A DNA stretch of 64,000 bases from Bacteroidales bacterium (GTDB lineage: Bacteria > Bacteroidota > Bacteroidia > Bacteroidales > UBA932). Shown in pieces: positions 36,532 to 45,663 of this stretch. Where the stretch lies: NCBI GenBank assembly GCA_017626555.1, contig JAGAIM010000004.1, forward strand, positions 62,001 to 126,000, read 5' to 3'. Each line of letters begins with the position of its first letter. Positions within the stretch are counted from its first letter, which is position 1. The translations under genes were made by a program, and so were the position numbers. Under the pieces are notes generated by a model. That model had not been told where the DNA came from, did not search any database, and saw only the letters and a program-made list of their open reading frames with translations.

Positions 36532-36939
36532 ATGAACAGTTCAAGAGTCGTTGTGCTTTCCGCAATACTTGCGTTGCTCTCTTTCTCCGGGCTACGTGCT
36601 CAGGAGAACGGGTACGATGTATTCAATCCCATTTCGAAATATCTCGCTCAAGGGGATGCAGAAAAACTGTCTGCCTGGTTTTCCGACAATCTTGAAGTGA
36701 CTATATTCTCGGATTCGAATGATTCAAGCCGCAACCAGGCACGTCAGATAATGAAGTCTTTCTTCCGGTCATATACTCCGCGTTCCTTTGAGATAACGCA
36801 TAAGGCCGGACGTTCCAATATGAAATATGCGCTTGGCACTTTGAATGCAGGAGGAGAAATGTTCATAGTGACCATCTTTGTGGGTTACGACGACACGACA
36901 TATCGTATCCAGCATCTTAAAATAGAACGTATAAATTGA
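36532..36939 (+). CDS. DUF4783 family exported protein
   Basis: A 135-residue protein with a signal peptide (VVVLSAILALLSFSGLRAQ). The mature part of about 110 residues has the DUF4783 pattern: ISKYLAQGDAEKLSAWFSDNLEV, then QARQIMKSFFRSYTP, and a closing FIVTIFVGYDDTTYRIQHLKIE. The fold is NTF2-like. The family is found in Bacteroidota and has no known function; a periplasmic binding or scaffolding role is possible. The last codons form part of the terminator stem shared with der. Confidence 0.88.
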   Translation: MNSSRVVVLSAILALLSFSGLRAQENGYDVFNPISKYLAQGDAEKLSAWFSDNLEVTIFSDSNDSSRNQARQIMKSFFRSYTPRSFEITHKAGRSNMKYALGTLNAGGEMFIVTIFVGYDDTTYRIQHLKIERIN

Positions 36940-36978
36940 AAAATCCAAGGCCTTACAGTCTTGGATTTTTCAATTTAT
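36931..36978. terminator. bidirectional terminator between DUF4783 gene and der
   Basis: A perfect 19-bp inverted repeat (36931-36949 with 36960-36978) with A and T runs at the outer ends. It overlaps the last codons and stop of the plus-strand gene and ends 2 nt before the stop codon of der. Confidence 0.88.
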
Positions 36979-36980
36979 GA

Positions 36981-38288
36981 TTATTTCTGTCTGAGGAACA
37001 CGTGCACCGGACATCCGAGGAAATCGAATTTCGTGCGGAGTTTGTTCTCGAGGAATCGTCTGTAAGGTTCGCGGATATATTGCGGAAGATTACAGAAGAA
37101 CGCGAATGATGGAGAACGTGTCGGAAGTTGGGTTATGTACTTGATCTTGATGTACTTGCCCTTCCAGGCAGGTGGTGGGTAGTTCTCGATCTCCGGAAGC
37201 ATTTCCTCGTTGAGTTTTGATGTCGGGATCTTGCGTGAATAATTCTCATATACGTGTGCAGCGGCATTGAGCACGTCCATAATCCTCTGCTTGTTGATCA
37301 CTGATGTGAATATGATAGGCAGATCGTTGAATGGTGCAAGGCGTTCCTTGATCGCTATGGTATATTCCTTCATCGTATTGCTGTCTTTCTCGATCGTATC
37401 CCATTTGTTCACGACCACGACGCATCCCTTTTTGTTTCTCTGGATGAGGTTGAATATGGCCATATCCTGCGATTCGATGCCAGTCTGGGCATCCACCATA
37501 AGGATGCAGACATCAGAATGCTCTATTGCTCTGATGGATCTCATTACTGAATAGAACTCAAGGTCTTCGTGCACCTTGGCCTTCTTTCTCATACCGGCTG
37601 TATCGACAAGCATAAATTCGTGACCGAACTTGTTGTATAGGGTTGCGATCGAGTCGCGTGTGGTGCCGGCAATCGGGGTCACGATGTTCCTTTCCTTGCC
37701 GAGAAGGGCGTTGGTGAGGGATGATTTTCCGACATTAGGTTTTCCTACGATCGTAAAGTGAGGGAGTTCCGGATGCTCGTCAGTGTCAGGATCCTCTGCA
37801 GGAAGTTCCTTTATGATTGCATCCAGAAGATCTCCTGTACCTCCTCCGTTCGCGGCAGAAATGCTATAGACCTCTCCAAGACCGAGTGAATAGAACTGGA
37901 ATGCATCGTACATTTTCTCTCCGGAGTCTATCTTGTTGACAGCCAGAACCACAGGCTTGCCGCTTCTGCGCAGGATTTCGGCAATTTCTTCGTCATAATC
38001 GGTTATTCCGGTGCCTGCCTCGACCATAAACAGAACAACGTGCGCTTCTTCTATGGCCAGGATCACCTGTTTGCGGATTTCTTCCTCAAAGATATCATCA
38101 GAATTGGATGTGTATCCGCCGGTATCGACAACGGAAAACTCCGTTCCGCACCATTCGCATCTGCCGTAGTGTCTGTCTCGTGTCACTCCGGCGGTTTCGT
38201 CAACAATCGCCTGTCTCATTCCGACCAGACGGTTGAAAAGTGTGGACTTGCCTACATTAGGGCGTCCTACAATTGCTAATAGACTCAT
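36981..38288 (-). CDS. der: ribosome-assembly GTPase Der (EngA)
   Basis: A 435-residue protein with two tandem G domains and a KH-like C-terminal domain, needed for 50S subunit maturation. G domain 1 has [13 protein letters not shown] and NKID; G domain 2 has [14 protein letters not shown] and NKWD. The KH part ends [18 protein letters not shown] 38288 gives the usual [15 protein letters not shown] start; a longer frame to 38369 is not family-like. It ends at a shared terminator. Confidence 0.97.
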   Translation of the reverse strand: MSLLAIVGRPNVGKSTLFNRLVGMRQAIVDETAGVTRDRHYGRCEWCGTEFSVVDTGGYTSNSDDIFEEEIRKQVILAIEEAHVVLFMVEAGTGITDYDEEIAEILRRSGKPVVLAVNKIDSGEKMYDAFQFYSLGLGEVYSISAANGGGTGDLLDAIIKELPAEDPDTDEHPELPHFTIVGKPNVGKSSLTNALLGKERNIVTPIAGTTRDSIATLYNKFGHEFMLVDTAGMRKKAKVHEDLEFYSVMRSIRAIEHSDVCILMVDAQTGIESQDMAIFNLIQRNKKGCVVVVNKWDTIEKDSNTMKEYTIAIKERLAPFNDLPIIFTSVINKQRIMDVLNAAAHVYENYSRKIPTSKLNEEMLPEIENYPPPAWKGKYIKIKYITQLPTRSPSFAFFCNLPQYIREPYRRFLENKLRTKFDFLGCPVHVFLRQK

Positions 38289-38359
38289 AAAAAATGTTTT
38301 GCTGGTTAAAATCCCGCCTCTCGGCGATAATTGCACATCCCTATCCGGGATCGTATTCA

Positions 38360-38614
38360 TCAATGGCAAGTTTCACGGGATCCGCAACTTCCGCATCCGC
38401 CCTCATCGCAGGATACAGGATTGCCGTCCTTGTCTTTCTTGCCCCATAATTTCATTTCCTCTTCCTTGGCGCACTTGATGCCCCTCTTACGCATCTCGAT
38501 GTTGTTCTCTATCTCAGTTTCAGGAAACTTTCCGTCTTTCCTGAAAATGATGTTGAAGCACAAGCCGAACACGCAGAGCGCTACAAGAATCAATGCCGCG
38601 ATCAATATCTCCAT
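38360..38614 (-). CDS. small single-pass membrane protein with Cys-rich tail
   Basis: An 84-residue protein with an N-terminal membrane helix ([20 protein letters not shown]), then a polar stretch ([20 protein letters not shown]) and a C-terminal cluster [17 protein letters not shown] with five cysteines. Bacteroidota have similar short membrane proteins of unknown function. The Cys cluster recalls NqrM-type assembly factors, but the resemblance is weak. Its ATG overlaps the prs stop by 1 nt, so it is translationally coupled to prs. Confidence 0.75.
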   Translation of the reverse strand: MEILIAALILVALCVFGLCFNIIFRKDGKFPETEIENNIEMRKRGIKCAKEEEMKLWGKKDKDGNPVSCDEGGCGSCGSRETCH

Positions 38615-39546
38615 CAGTTGATGAAACTAGAACTGATTTCCTCGTAGTTATAGACCTTGTTGATGATGTCGGCGAACATACCTGTCATCGAAAGAACAGT
38701 GATCTTGCTTCTGTCCTTTGCCGGGTCTGTGCTGAGAGGAATGGTGTCTGTCACGATGACTTCTTCAAGTGCAGAATCTGCAATCCTTTCGTATGCAGGA
38801 CCTGAAAATACAGGATGAGTAGCGCAGGCGCGTACACTAAGTGCACCCATCTCCTTGAGGACGTTGGCTGCCTTTGCAAGAGTTCCTGCTGTGTCGATCA
38901 TATCGTCAACAATCACAATGTTCTTGCCTGCTACGTCACCGATTGCTGTGATGGAAGCCACTACATTAGCCTTTTCGCGTGATTTGTGGCAGATGACAAC
39001 CGGACATTCAAGATATCTAGCGTAAGCGTTTGCTCTTTTGGCACCACCCATATCAGGAGCGGCAATGGCGAGATTGTCGATGTTGAGTGACTTAAGATAA
39101 GGAAGGAATACAGCGCTTGCATATATGTGATCGACAGGGAAGTCGAAGAATCCCTGGATCTGGTCGGCGTGAAGGTCGCAGGTCATAACACGGTCACATC
39201 CTGCAGCGTGAAGCATATTCGCAACAAGTTTCGCACCGATTGATACTCTCGGCTTGTCCTTGCGGTCCTGACGTGCCCATCCGTAGTATGGCATTACTGC
39301 AATCACCTTATGAGCCGATGCTCTTTTGGCAGCGTCTGCCATAAGAAGGAGTTCGAAGAGATTGTCTGTAGGAGGGAAAGTTGACTGGATGATGAATACA
39401 GTCGCTCCTCTGACGCTTTCATTGAATGAAGGCTGGAATTCTCCGTCACTGAATGTCAGTACATCGGATGCTCCGAGTTCGAGATTGAGTGCCTTTGCAA
39501 CCTTAAGTGCGAAATCCTTTGACGCCCTGCAGGCGAATAGTTTCAT
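38614..39546 (-). CDS. prs: ribose-phosphate pyrophosphokinase
   Basis: A 310-residue enzyme making PRPP from ribose-5-phosphate and ATP. It has the ATP-binding SFNESVRGATVFIIQST, the flexible loop PYYGWARQDRKDKPR, the DLHADQIQGFFD motif, and the PRPP loop IVIVDDMIDTAGTL. MKLFACRAS aligns with the MKLFAGNAT start of E. coli Prs, and AAGGA lies 7 nt before this ATG. In-frame starts at 39564 and 39606 are less likely; the latter would overlap engB. It is the second gene of engB-prs-small ORF-der. Confidence 0.95.
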   Translation of the reverse strand: MKLFACRASKDFALKVAKALNLELGASDVLTFSDGEFQPSFNESVRGATVFIIQSTFPPTDNLFELLLMADAAKRASAHKVIAVMPYYGWARQDRKDKPRVSIGAKLVANMLHAAGCDRVMTCDLHADQIQGFFDFPVDHIYASAVFLPYLKSLNIDNLAIAAPDMGGAKRANAYARYLECPVVICHKSREKANVVASITAIGDVAGKNIVIVDDMIDTAGTLAKAANVLKEMGALSVRACATHPVFSGPAYERIADSALEEVIVTDTIPLSTDPAKDRSKITVLSMTGMFADIINKVYNYEEISSSFIN

Positions 39547-39577
39547 TTTGTGTTCCTTGATCATCTTGTATGAGGGT

Positions 39578-40189
39578 TTAGTTTTGTTCTTCTTTAATTG
39601 TTTCAAGCACGGATCCTATATACTCCAGAATTTCTTCGCGTCCAAGTCCTGTTTCCGAGGATGTTACGAATGTGGGCGGGAGTTCTTCCCATAGTTCGAG
39701 AATCTGTGCTTTCATCTTCTCGATCTGTGCTTCGAGGGCCTTCGGGCCGTTCTTGTCGCCTTTTGTGAAAATGATGGCGAAAGGTATCCTGCTCTGTCCG
39801 AGTTCAATGAGGAAATCCATATCGATCCTGCCGATATCGTGGCGCGAATCGATCAGGACGAACAGCATCACCATCTCCTGCGAGAGATTGATATAGTTCC
39901 TGATTACCTGCTCGAGTTTCTGTTTTCCTGTAGCAGACATCTTTGCATATCCGTATCCGGGGAGATCGACCAGATACCATTCCTTGTTGATGAGGAAATG
40001 GTTCACGAGCCTGGTCTTTCCGGGTTTGCTCGATGTCATTGCAAGTTTCTTGTTGTTGCAAAGCATATTGATCAGTGAGGACTTGCCCACATTGGATCTG
40101 CCTATGAACGCAAACTCCGGGAATTTCTGTTTCGGCTTCTCGGAAATTCTTGTGCTGCTGCCGGCGAATAATGCCTCATTGATTTTCAT
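39578..40189 (-). CDS. engB: ribosome-biogenesis GTP-binding protein EngB/YsxC/YihA
   Basis: A 203-residue GTPase for 50S assembly. G1 is GRSNVGKSS, G2 is SKPGKTRLVN, G3 is LVDLPGYGYAK, G4 is FTKGDK and G5 is VTSSETGLG. ATG 40189 is preferred: the promoter box at 40216-40223 would leave almost no leader for the ATG at 40207. First gene of its operon. Confidence 0.96.
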   Translation of the reverse strand: MKINEALFAGSSTRISEKPKQKFPEFAFIGRSNVGKSSLINMLCNNKKLAMTSSKPGKTRLVNHFLINKEWYLVDLPGYGYAKMSATGKQKLEQVIRNYINLSQEMVMLFVLIDSRHDIGRIDMDFLIELGQSRIPFAIIFTKGDKNGPKALEAQIEKMKAQILELWEELPPTFVTSSETGLGREEILEYIGSVLETIKEEQN

Positions 40190-40215
40190 CTTTCTCTGTT
40201 TTTGCAATCAGTCGG

Positions 40216-40223
40216 CAAAGATA
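40216..40223 (-). promoter_or_regulatory. Bacteroidota -7 box (TATCTTTG) for the engB operon
   Basis: The minus-strand octamer predicts transcription from about 40209, giving a leader of about 20 nt to ATG 40189. Confidence 0.6.
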
Positions 40224-40276
40224 TGAATTTTATTTTATTTCGTATGAAATAATGGTGCAGGTATCGGAAATTTTGC

Positions 40277-40284
40277 TAAATTTG
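40277..40284 (+). promoter_or_regulatory. Bacteroidota -7 box (TAAATTTG) for xseAB
   Basis: The octamer is 22 bp upstream of the xseA ATG and divergent from the engB promoter. Confidence 0.55.
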
Positions 40285-40306
40285 TTGCGATGCAATAAAA
40301 GATGCA

Positions 40307-41482
40307 ATGGAAAAGGAATTTATCGACCTATTTGAGTTACAGACTAGACTTAAACAGGGGATAGAATGTCTTTTTCCGTCCCGTGTGTGGATAAGGGCCG
40401 AAGTTAGTGCAATCAAGGCACGTAACGGAGGCCATTGTTATATGGAGTTGTCCCAAAGTGATGCAAGCGGGCTCATTGCCAAGGCTAATGCTATAATATG
40501 GTCTTCGAAATACCGTTTCATCGCTCCTTACTTCGAATCGGTGACGGGTTCTCCTATTTCGGAAGGAATGACGGTTCTGGTGGAAGTACAGGTCAATTAC
40601 AGCCAATTGTATGGCTTTTCGCTGATTGTCAATGATGTGGATCCGGAGTATTCCCTCGGTGTCCGCGAACTTGAGAGGCAGAGGACCATCGAGCGTCTGA
40701 ATAAGGAAGGGCTGATGGGGCTGCAGAAAGAACTGTCTCTGCCTGCTCTGCCATATTCTCTGGCAGTGATTTCGGCTGAAGATGCAGCGGGATATCGTGA
40801 CTTTGTCCGTCATATCGAGGAGAATCCTTACGGGTTCAGGTTCAATCTGGAACTGTATCCGGCTATTATGCAAGGGACCGGGTGTCCTGAGTCGGTTATT
40901 TCTGCGTTGGATGCAGTGATGGACAGTGGCAAAGGCTATGATGCGGTGCTGATACTCCGCGGCGGTGGTGCCAGACTCGATCTTGCCTGCTTTGATGATT
41001 ATGATCTGGCCTCAGTCATCGCCCAATATCCTTTGCCGGTACTTACAGCCATCGGTCACGATCAGGATTTCCACGTATGCGATATGGTTGCCTACGGATA
41101 CGTAAAGACTCCTACAGCGCTTGCGGATTATATCCTTTCGATCTATGAGGATGAGGATGCAAGGCTTTCATCGTATCGTACGCGTATGAAACTCGCATTC
41201 GGAGCCCGTATCTCTGCTATGGAAATGTCTCTGGATATGCTCCGTTCGAGGATAAGGGGAGGGTTCGCATTGAAGATCGCGGCGATGGAGGCTGCCTTGG
41301 GGCTTCTTGAGGCCAGGGTGTCATCTGCCGATCCGCGGAAAATTATGGAAAGGGGCTATGCTTTGGCTGTCGATGGTGACGGACGGGTGATGAAGGGAAC
41401 ACAGGGAAGGCACTCTGGAGACAGGCTGTCGCTGATGTTTGCTGACGGTATATTGGACTGTATGATCGAGAATATAAGATGA
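40307..41482 (+). CDS. xseA: exodeoxyribonuclease VII large subunit
   Basis: A 391-residue nuclease subunit that degrades single-stranded DNA with XseB. The N-terminal OB fold (VWIRAEVSAIKARNGGHCYMEL) is followed by the catalytic domain with LAVISAEDAAGYRDFVRH, ILRGGGARLDLACFDD and LTAIGHDQDFHVCD, then a helical C-terminal region (from about residue 285) and the usual RGYAL segment (KIMERGYALAVDG). The RGGG and IGH elements match the family. Stop and xseB start overlap as ATGA. Confidence 0.95.
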   Translation: MEKEFIDLFELQTRLKQGIECLFPSRVWIRAEVSAIKARNGGHCYMELSQSDASGLIAKANAIIWSSKYRFIAPYFESVTGSPISEGMTVLVEVQVNYSQLYGFSLIVNDVDPEYSLGVRELERQRTIERLNKEGLMGLQKELSLPALPYSLAVISAEDAAGYRDFVRHIEENPYGFRFNLELYPAIMQGTGCPESVISALDAVMDSGKGYDAVLILRGGGARLDLACFDDYDLASVIAQYPLPVLTAIGHDQDFHVCDMVAYGYVKTPTALADYILSIYEDEDARLSSYRTRMKLAFGARISAMEMSLDMLRSRIRGGFALKIAAMEAALGLLEARVSSADPRKIMERGYALAVDGDGRVMKGTQGRHSGDRLSLMFADGILDCMIENIR

Positions 41483-41667
41483 TGAAGGAATTTGATTACG
41501 CAAAAGCGGTGGAGGAACTGGAGGCGATTGCTTCCAAGGTTGAGGATCCTCAGACAGGGATCGGGGATATAGACAAGTATATCAGGAGGTCTGAGGAACT
41601 GATAGCGGCCTGCAGGGGATATCTTCGTGGGGCGCGTGAGAAACTTGAAGTAATGGATAACCAATAA
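41479..41667 (+). CDS. xseB: exodeoxyribonuclease VII small subunit
   Basis: A 62-residue helical protein with the XseB pattern (FDYAKAVEELEAIASKVEDPQ, then IDKYIRRSEELIAACRGYL and REKLEVMD). It overlaps xseA by 4 nt; ATG 41479 or the next codon ATG 41482 can both serve. It ends 13 nt before glgB, so read-through into the glycogen genes is possible. Confidence 0.93.
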   Translation: MMKEFDYAKAVEELEAIASKVEDPQTGIGDIDKYIRRSEELIAACRGYLRGAREKLEVMDNQ

Positions 41668-41680
41668 TCGTGACATAGAT

Positions 41681-43693
41681 ATGTGTGCAAAAAAGATGAT
41701 GATTTACGACAATGACGAATGGCTGATGCCGTATAAGGATGCCATAGACCAGAGGCACGAAATGATTGCTCGACTTAGGGACAGGCTCTCTGTCGATGGG
41801 TCTCTTTCCAAGGCAATGAACAATCATATATACTATGGTATGCATCGTGACGGCAAAGGGAACTGGATTTTCCGTGAATGGGCTCCAAATGCCACAAAGA
41901 TTTATATAGTCGGTGAATTCAATAATTGGAAGCGCACGGAAGCATACGCTCTCAAGCCCATTGGCGGCGGAAACTGGGAGATTGTGCTTCCTTCGATGTT
42001 CCTTGAGCACGGAACATTGTATAAACTTTATATTGAATGGAAGGGCGGAGGAGCCGAAAGGCTTCCTGCATATCTGACCAGAGCGGTGCAGGATCCTGTT
42101 ACAAAGACATTCTGTGCCCAGGTCTGGGACCCGGCTCAGCCTTACGGTTGGAAGAATCCCGCTCCGGGAAAAAGAGAACATCCGTTCATATACGAATGTC
42201 ATATCGGTATGGCGGCGGAAGAGGAAAAGGTCGGTACATTCGAGGAGTTCCGTCTGAATGTCCTGCCGAAGATTGCGGATCTGGGCTATGACACGATCCA
42301 GATTATGGCTCTTCAGGAACATCCGTATTATGGTTCATTCGGTTATCAGGTAGCCAATTTCTATGCATTGAGTTCGCGTTTCGGTACTCCTGAGGAGTTC
42401 AAGGCTTTGGTTGACGATGCACACGGTCTGGGTATAGCGGTGGTGATGGATATAGTTCATTCGCATTCTGTTGACAATGAGGCTGAAGGGCTTGGAATGT
42501 TTGATGGAAAGGAAGACCTGTATTTCTATACCGGATGGCAGGGAAGGCATCCCGCCTGGGGCTCGAGATGCTTCGATTATGGGAAAGATGAAACCAAATA
42601 TTTCCTTCTGTCAAACTGCAAGTACTGGATGGAGGAATATCATATCGATGGCTTCCGTTTTGACGGCGTTACCAGTATGCTTTATTGGGATCACGGTCTG
42701 GAAAAGGCCTTTGTAGGATATGATAATTATTTCAACCAGGGTGTGGATGAAAATGCTGTCGCGTATCTTGCCCTGGCAAATATGCTGGTGCGTGAAATAA
42801 ATCCGGATGCATTCACCATTGCCGAGGATGTGAGCGGAATGGCAGGTCTTGCAGCACCTTTCGAACAGGGCGGTGTCGGATTTGACTTCCGTATGAGTAT
42901 GGGTGTCGCCGACAATTGGATCAAATGGATCAAGGAATTGTCTGACGACCAGTGGAGTATGGGCGAGATGTGGTGGCAGTTGACCAATAAACGTGAGGAT
43001 GAGAAGACGATAAGTTATGCCGAGTGCCACGACCAGGCTATGGTGGGAGACAAGACCATAGCATTCCGTCTTATGGACAAGGAGATGTACTTCTCGATGA
43101 ACAAGGATTCGCAGTCTCCGGTGGTTGACAGAGGAATGGCACTTCACAAGATGATCCGTCTTGTCACTATGGCGACTTGCGGCGACGGATATCTGACTTT
43201 TATGGGTAACGAGTTCGGTCATCCTGAGTGGATCGACTTCCCGCGCGAAGGAAACGGATGGTCGTATAAGCACGCCAGAAGACAGTGGTCTCTTGCCGAA
43301 CCAGACTATCTCAGATACAGATATTTAAGAAATTTTGACAAGGCGATGGTCACTCTGGCGCAGCAGGAGGCTGTTTTGGATGAAAAACCTGAACTTTTTG
43401 TGCAGGATGAAGAAAAAAAGATTCTGATATTCAAGAGAAAAAATTGTATCTTTGCACTCAATTTCAACCCCACTGCTTCTTTTGCCGACTATGGCTTTGC
43501 TGTTCCGGCCGGGAAATATGAGGTGGTACTCAACTCGGATGAAAACGAATTTGACGGCTTCTCCAGACTTAAGATTGGAGAGGTGCATTTCAGTGTATCC
43601 GAGCGAAGTGAAAACGGTAACGGCAGATATGATGCTACTTTGTTCCTCTACCTGCCTAGCCGATGTGCAATGGTGCTGAAGAAGATTGACTGA
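41681..43693 (+). CDS. glgB: 1,4-alpha-glucan branching enzyme (GH13)
   Basis: A 670-residue enzyme forming alpha-1,6 branches in glycogen. An N-terminal CBM48 (IFREWAPNATKIYIVGEFNNW) precedes the barrel. Catalytic residues are D328 in GFRFDGVTS, E382 in IAEDVSG and D451 in AECHDQAM. LQEHPYYGSFGYQV and WGSRCFDYGK place it with eukaryote-type branching enzymes, which Bacteroidota commonly have. It opens a co-directional run of five glycogen genes with gaps of 12 to 102 nt. Confidence 0.96.
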   Translation: MCAKKMMIYDNDEWLMPYKDAIDQRHEMIARLRDRLSVDGSLSKAMNNHIYYGMHRDGKGNWIFREWAPNATKIYIVGEFNNWKRTEAYALKPIGGGNWEIVLPSMFLEHGTLYKLYIEWKGGGAERLPAYLTRAVQDPVTKTFCAQVWDPAQPYGWKNPAPGKREHPFIYECHIGMAAEEEKVGTFEEFRLNVLPKIADLGYDTIQIMALQEHPYYGSFGYQVANFYALSSRFGTPEEFKALVDDAHGLGIAVVMDIVHSHSVDNEAEGLGMFDGKEDLYFYTGWQGRHPAWGSRCFDYGKDETKYFLLSNCKYWMEEYHIDGFRFDGVTSMLYWDHGLEKAFVGYDNYFNQGVDENAVAYLALANMLVREINPDAFTIAEDVSGMAGLAAPFEQGGVGFDFRMSMGVADNWIKWIKELSDDQWSMGEMWWQLTNKREDEKTISYAECHDQAMVGDKTIAFRLMDKEMYFSMNKDSQSPVVDRGMALHKMIRLVTMATCGDGYLTFMGNEFGHPEWIDFPREGNGWSYKHARRQWSLAEPDYLRYRYLRNFDKAMVTLAQQEAVLDEKPELFVQDEEKKILIFKRKNCIFALNFNPTASFADYGFAVPAGKYEVVLNSDENEFDGFSRLKIGEVHFSVSERSENGNGRYDATLFLYLPSRCAMVLKKID

Positions 43694-43717
43694 AAATAAC
43701 TAAATACGTATTTATAT

Positions 43718-45646
43718 ATGGCATTTCTTAAATTCAACAAGTCCGAACTGGTCAACCTGGAGTATTCGCTCAAGCGTGAAATCATCGCGGCGAATGAGAC
43801 AGGTGCGTACTGCAACACATCCATCGTGACCTGCAATACGAGGCGCTATCACGGACTGCTTGCCGTTCCTGTCGAGGAGTTGGGAGGAGGTAAATTTATG
43901 CTCCTGTCTTCTCTGGACGAAAGTCTCGTGCTTGGAGGCAAACAGTTCAATCTCGGCATCCACTGCTATGGTGACACTTACGAACCGAGAGGTCATAAGT
44001 ACATCATCGACTTCGATGACAATCCTGTGCCGGTAGTGACCTACAAAGTCGGTGGAATCATTTTCACCAAGACTATTATGATGGTACCGGACAATGATCA
44101 GGTGCTCATCAAGTATGAACTTCAGGCTGCTCCTGGCAAGGTGTCGCTTCAACTCAAGCCTTTCCTTGCATTCAGAAGCATCCATAGTCTCACAAACCAG
44201 AATTCCGAGGCTTATACTGCCTTTGATGAGGTGGACGGAGGAGTATCCTTCTGCCTCTACAACGGTTTCCCTGCGCTGAATCTTCAGACATCGGCAAAGG
44301 CAACGTTCAAGTATCAGCCTTACTGGTATAATGGTGTGACCTATTCAGACGAATACCGCCGCGGTTTTGACTGCCGTGAGGATCTGTTCGTTCCTGGAAC
44401 ATTCTCTCTCGATCTCAAGCCGGGCGAGTCGGTGGTCTTCTCTGCTTCGGTAAATGAGGTCAATCCGCGAGGACTCAAGAGGAAGTTTACCGATACACTC
44501 AAGAAGATGGATGTGATAGAGGACTATCGCGACCTTCTTGTTCACAATGCCGAGATGTTCAAATGCCATAAAGGCGACAGAGCGCAGATCAATGCCGGAT
44601 TCTCCTGGCTTGAGACCGGTCTTCTCCGCGAGACAATAGTATCTCTTCCGGGACTGACCATATTTGCAAACGGTGATTGTGACGAGTTCGAGAAGATTCT
44701 CGACACATTGATTGCAGATGAACAGGAGCGCCTGTTCCATCGTACCACCCAGTGTGAGGCTCCTCTCAGACTGACAGAAACCCTTCAGCAGTATATCCGA
44801 TTCAGCGGAAAGGAAAAGCACGTATGGAAGAAATACGGCGAGACACTCAAGGGTATAATAGAAAGTTATGCTCCGGGCAGAAGGAAAGAAATAGCAATGC
44901 ATCCTAACGGACTCCTCTGGGCGCAGATGGACGGAGTCGCACTGTCTTGGATGAACGCATACGTTTATGGCCGTCCGGTCACTGAACGTGCCGGCTATCA
45001 GGTAGAAACCAATGCCTTCTGGTACAATGCCCTGTGCTTCGCTATCGATATGGAGAACAAATACGGTCCTCGCAAGAGCGAATTCGTTGAGCGCTGGTCA
45101 CCTGTCCGCGACTTGGTGAAGGAAAACTTCCAGCCTACATTCTGGAGGCCGGAGTGGGGATATCTCGTTGATTATGTAGGCAACGGTCCTCAGGATCAGG
45201 CAGTAAGGCCTAATATCCTTTTCCCTGTATATCTTGAATACAGTCCTGTTGACGATGAGGTTATCTCAGAGGTTGTGATGACCATAAACGATGAACTTGT
45301 AACCAAGAGGGGACTCAGGTCTCTTTCTCCTAGGAATGAGGCTTATAGAGGTGTTTATGAGGGATCGCAGATCGACCGCGACCTCGCATACCACCAGGGC
45401 TGTGCGTTCCCTGCACTTCTTGCACCATATATCGACCTGTGCTTCAGGATGATGGGCGATACATTCTACGGAAGGGCAAAGTACCTTGTTGAAGGATTCT
45501 TCGAGGACATCAGCAAGCACGGTGTGGGTGCATTCTCCGAACTTTATGACGGAGACCCTCCTCACGAACCGCACGGTGCGATTGCATCTGCGATGAGCAC
45601 TGCGGCTCTTCTGAGGATATTATATATAATGGAACAATACAATTAA
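43718..45646 (+). CDS. glycogen debranching enzyme (amylo-alpha-1,6-glucosidase type, GH133)
   Basis: A 642-residue cytoplasmic enzyme. The N-terminal GDE_N_bis domain has NETGAYCNTSIVTCNTRRYHGLL, and the C-terminal (alpha/alpha)6 GDE_C domain has GFSWLETGLLRETIVSLPGL, LLWAQMDG, NGPQDQAVRPNILFPV and a closing GAFSELYDGDPPHEPHGA. It removes alpha-1,6 branch stubs. It sits between glgB and the GT4 gene, 24 and 17 nt away, so the set is transcribed together. Confidence 0.95.
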   Translation: MAFLKFNKSELVNLEYSLKREIIAANETGAYCNTSIVTCNTRRYHGLLAVPVEELGGGKFMLLSSLDESLVLGGKQFNLGIHCYGDTYEPRGHKYIIDFDDNPVPVVTYKVGGIIFTKTIMMVPDNDQVLIKYELQAAPGKVSLQLKPFLAFRSIHSLTNQNSEAYTAFDEVDGGVSFCLYNGFPALNLQTSAKATFKYQPYWYNGVTYSDEYRRGFDCREDLFVPGTFSLDLKPGESVVFSASVNEVNPRGLKRKFTDTLKKMDVIEDYRDLLVHNAEMFKCHKGDRAQINAGFSWLETGLLRETIVSLPGLTIFANGDCDEFEKILDTLIADEQERLFHRTTQCEAPLRLTETLQQYIRFSGKEKHVWKKYGETLKGIIESYAPGRRKEIAMHPNGLLWAQMDGVALSWMNAYVYGRPVTERAGYQVETNAFWYNALCFAIDMENKYGPRKSEFVERWSPVRDLVKENFQPTFWRPEWGYLVDYVGNGPQDQAVRPNILFPVYLEYSPVDDEVISEVVMTINDELVTKRGLRSLSPRNEAYRGVYEGSQIDRDLAYHQGCAFPALLAPYIDLCFRMMGDTFYGRAKYLVEGFFEDISKHGVGAFSELYDGDPPHEPHGAIASAMSTAALLRILYIMEQYN

Positions 45647-45650
45647 TATA

Positions 45651-45656
45651 AGGAGG
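45651..45656 (+). promoter_or_regulatory. strong Shine-Dalgarno (AGGAGG) before the GT4 gene
   Basis: AGGAGG sits 7 nt before ATG 45664. Such sites are rare in this window, where most genes lack any. Confidence 0.6.
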
Positions 45657-45663
45657 ACAGATA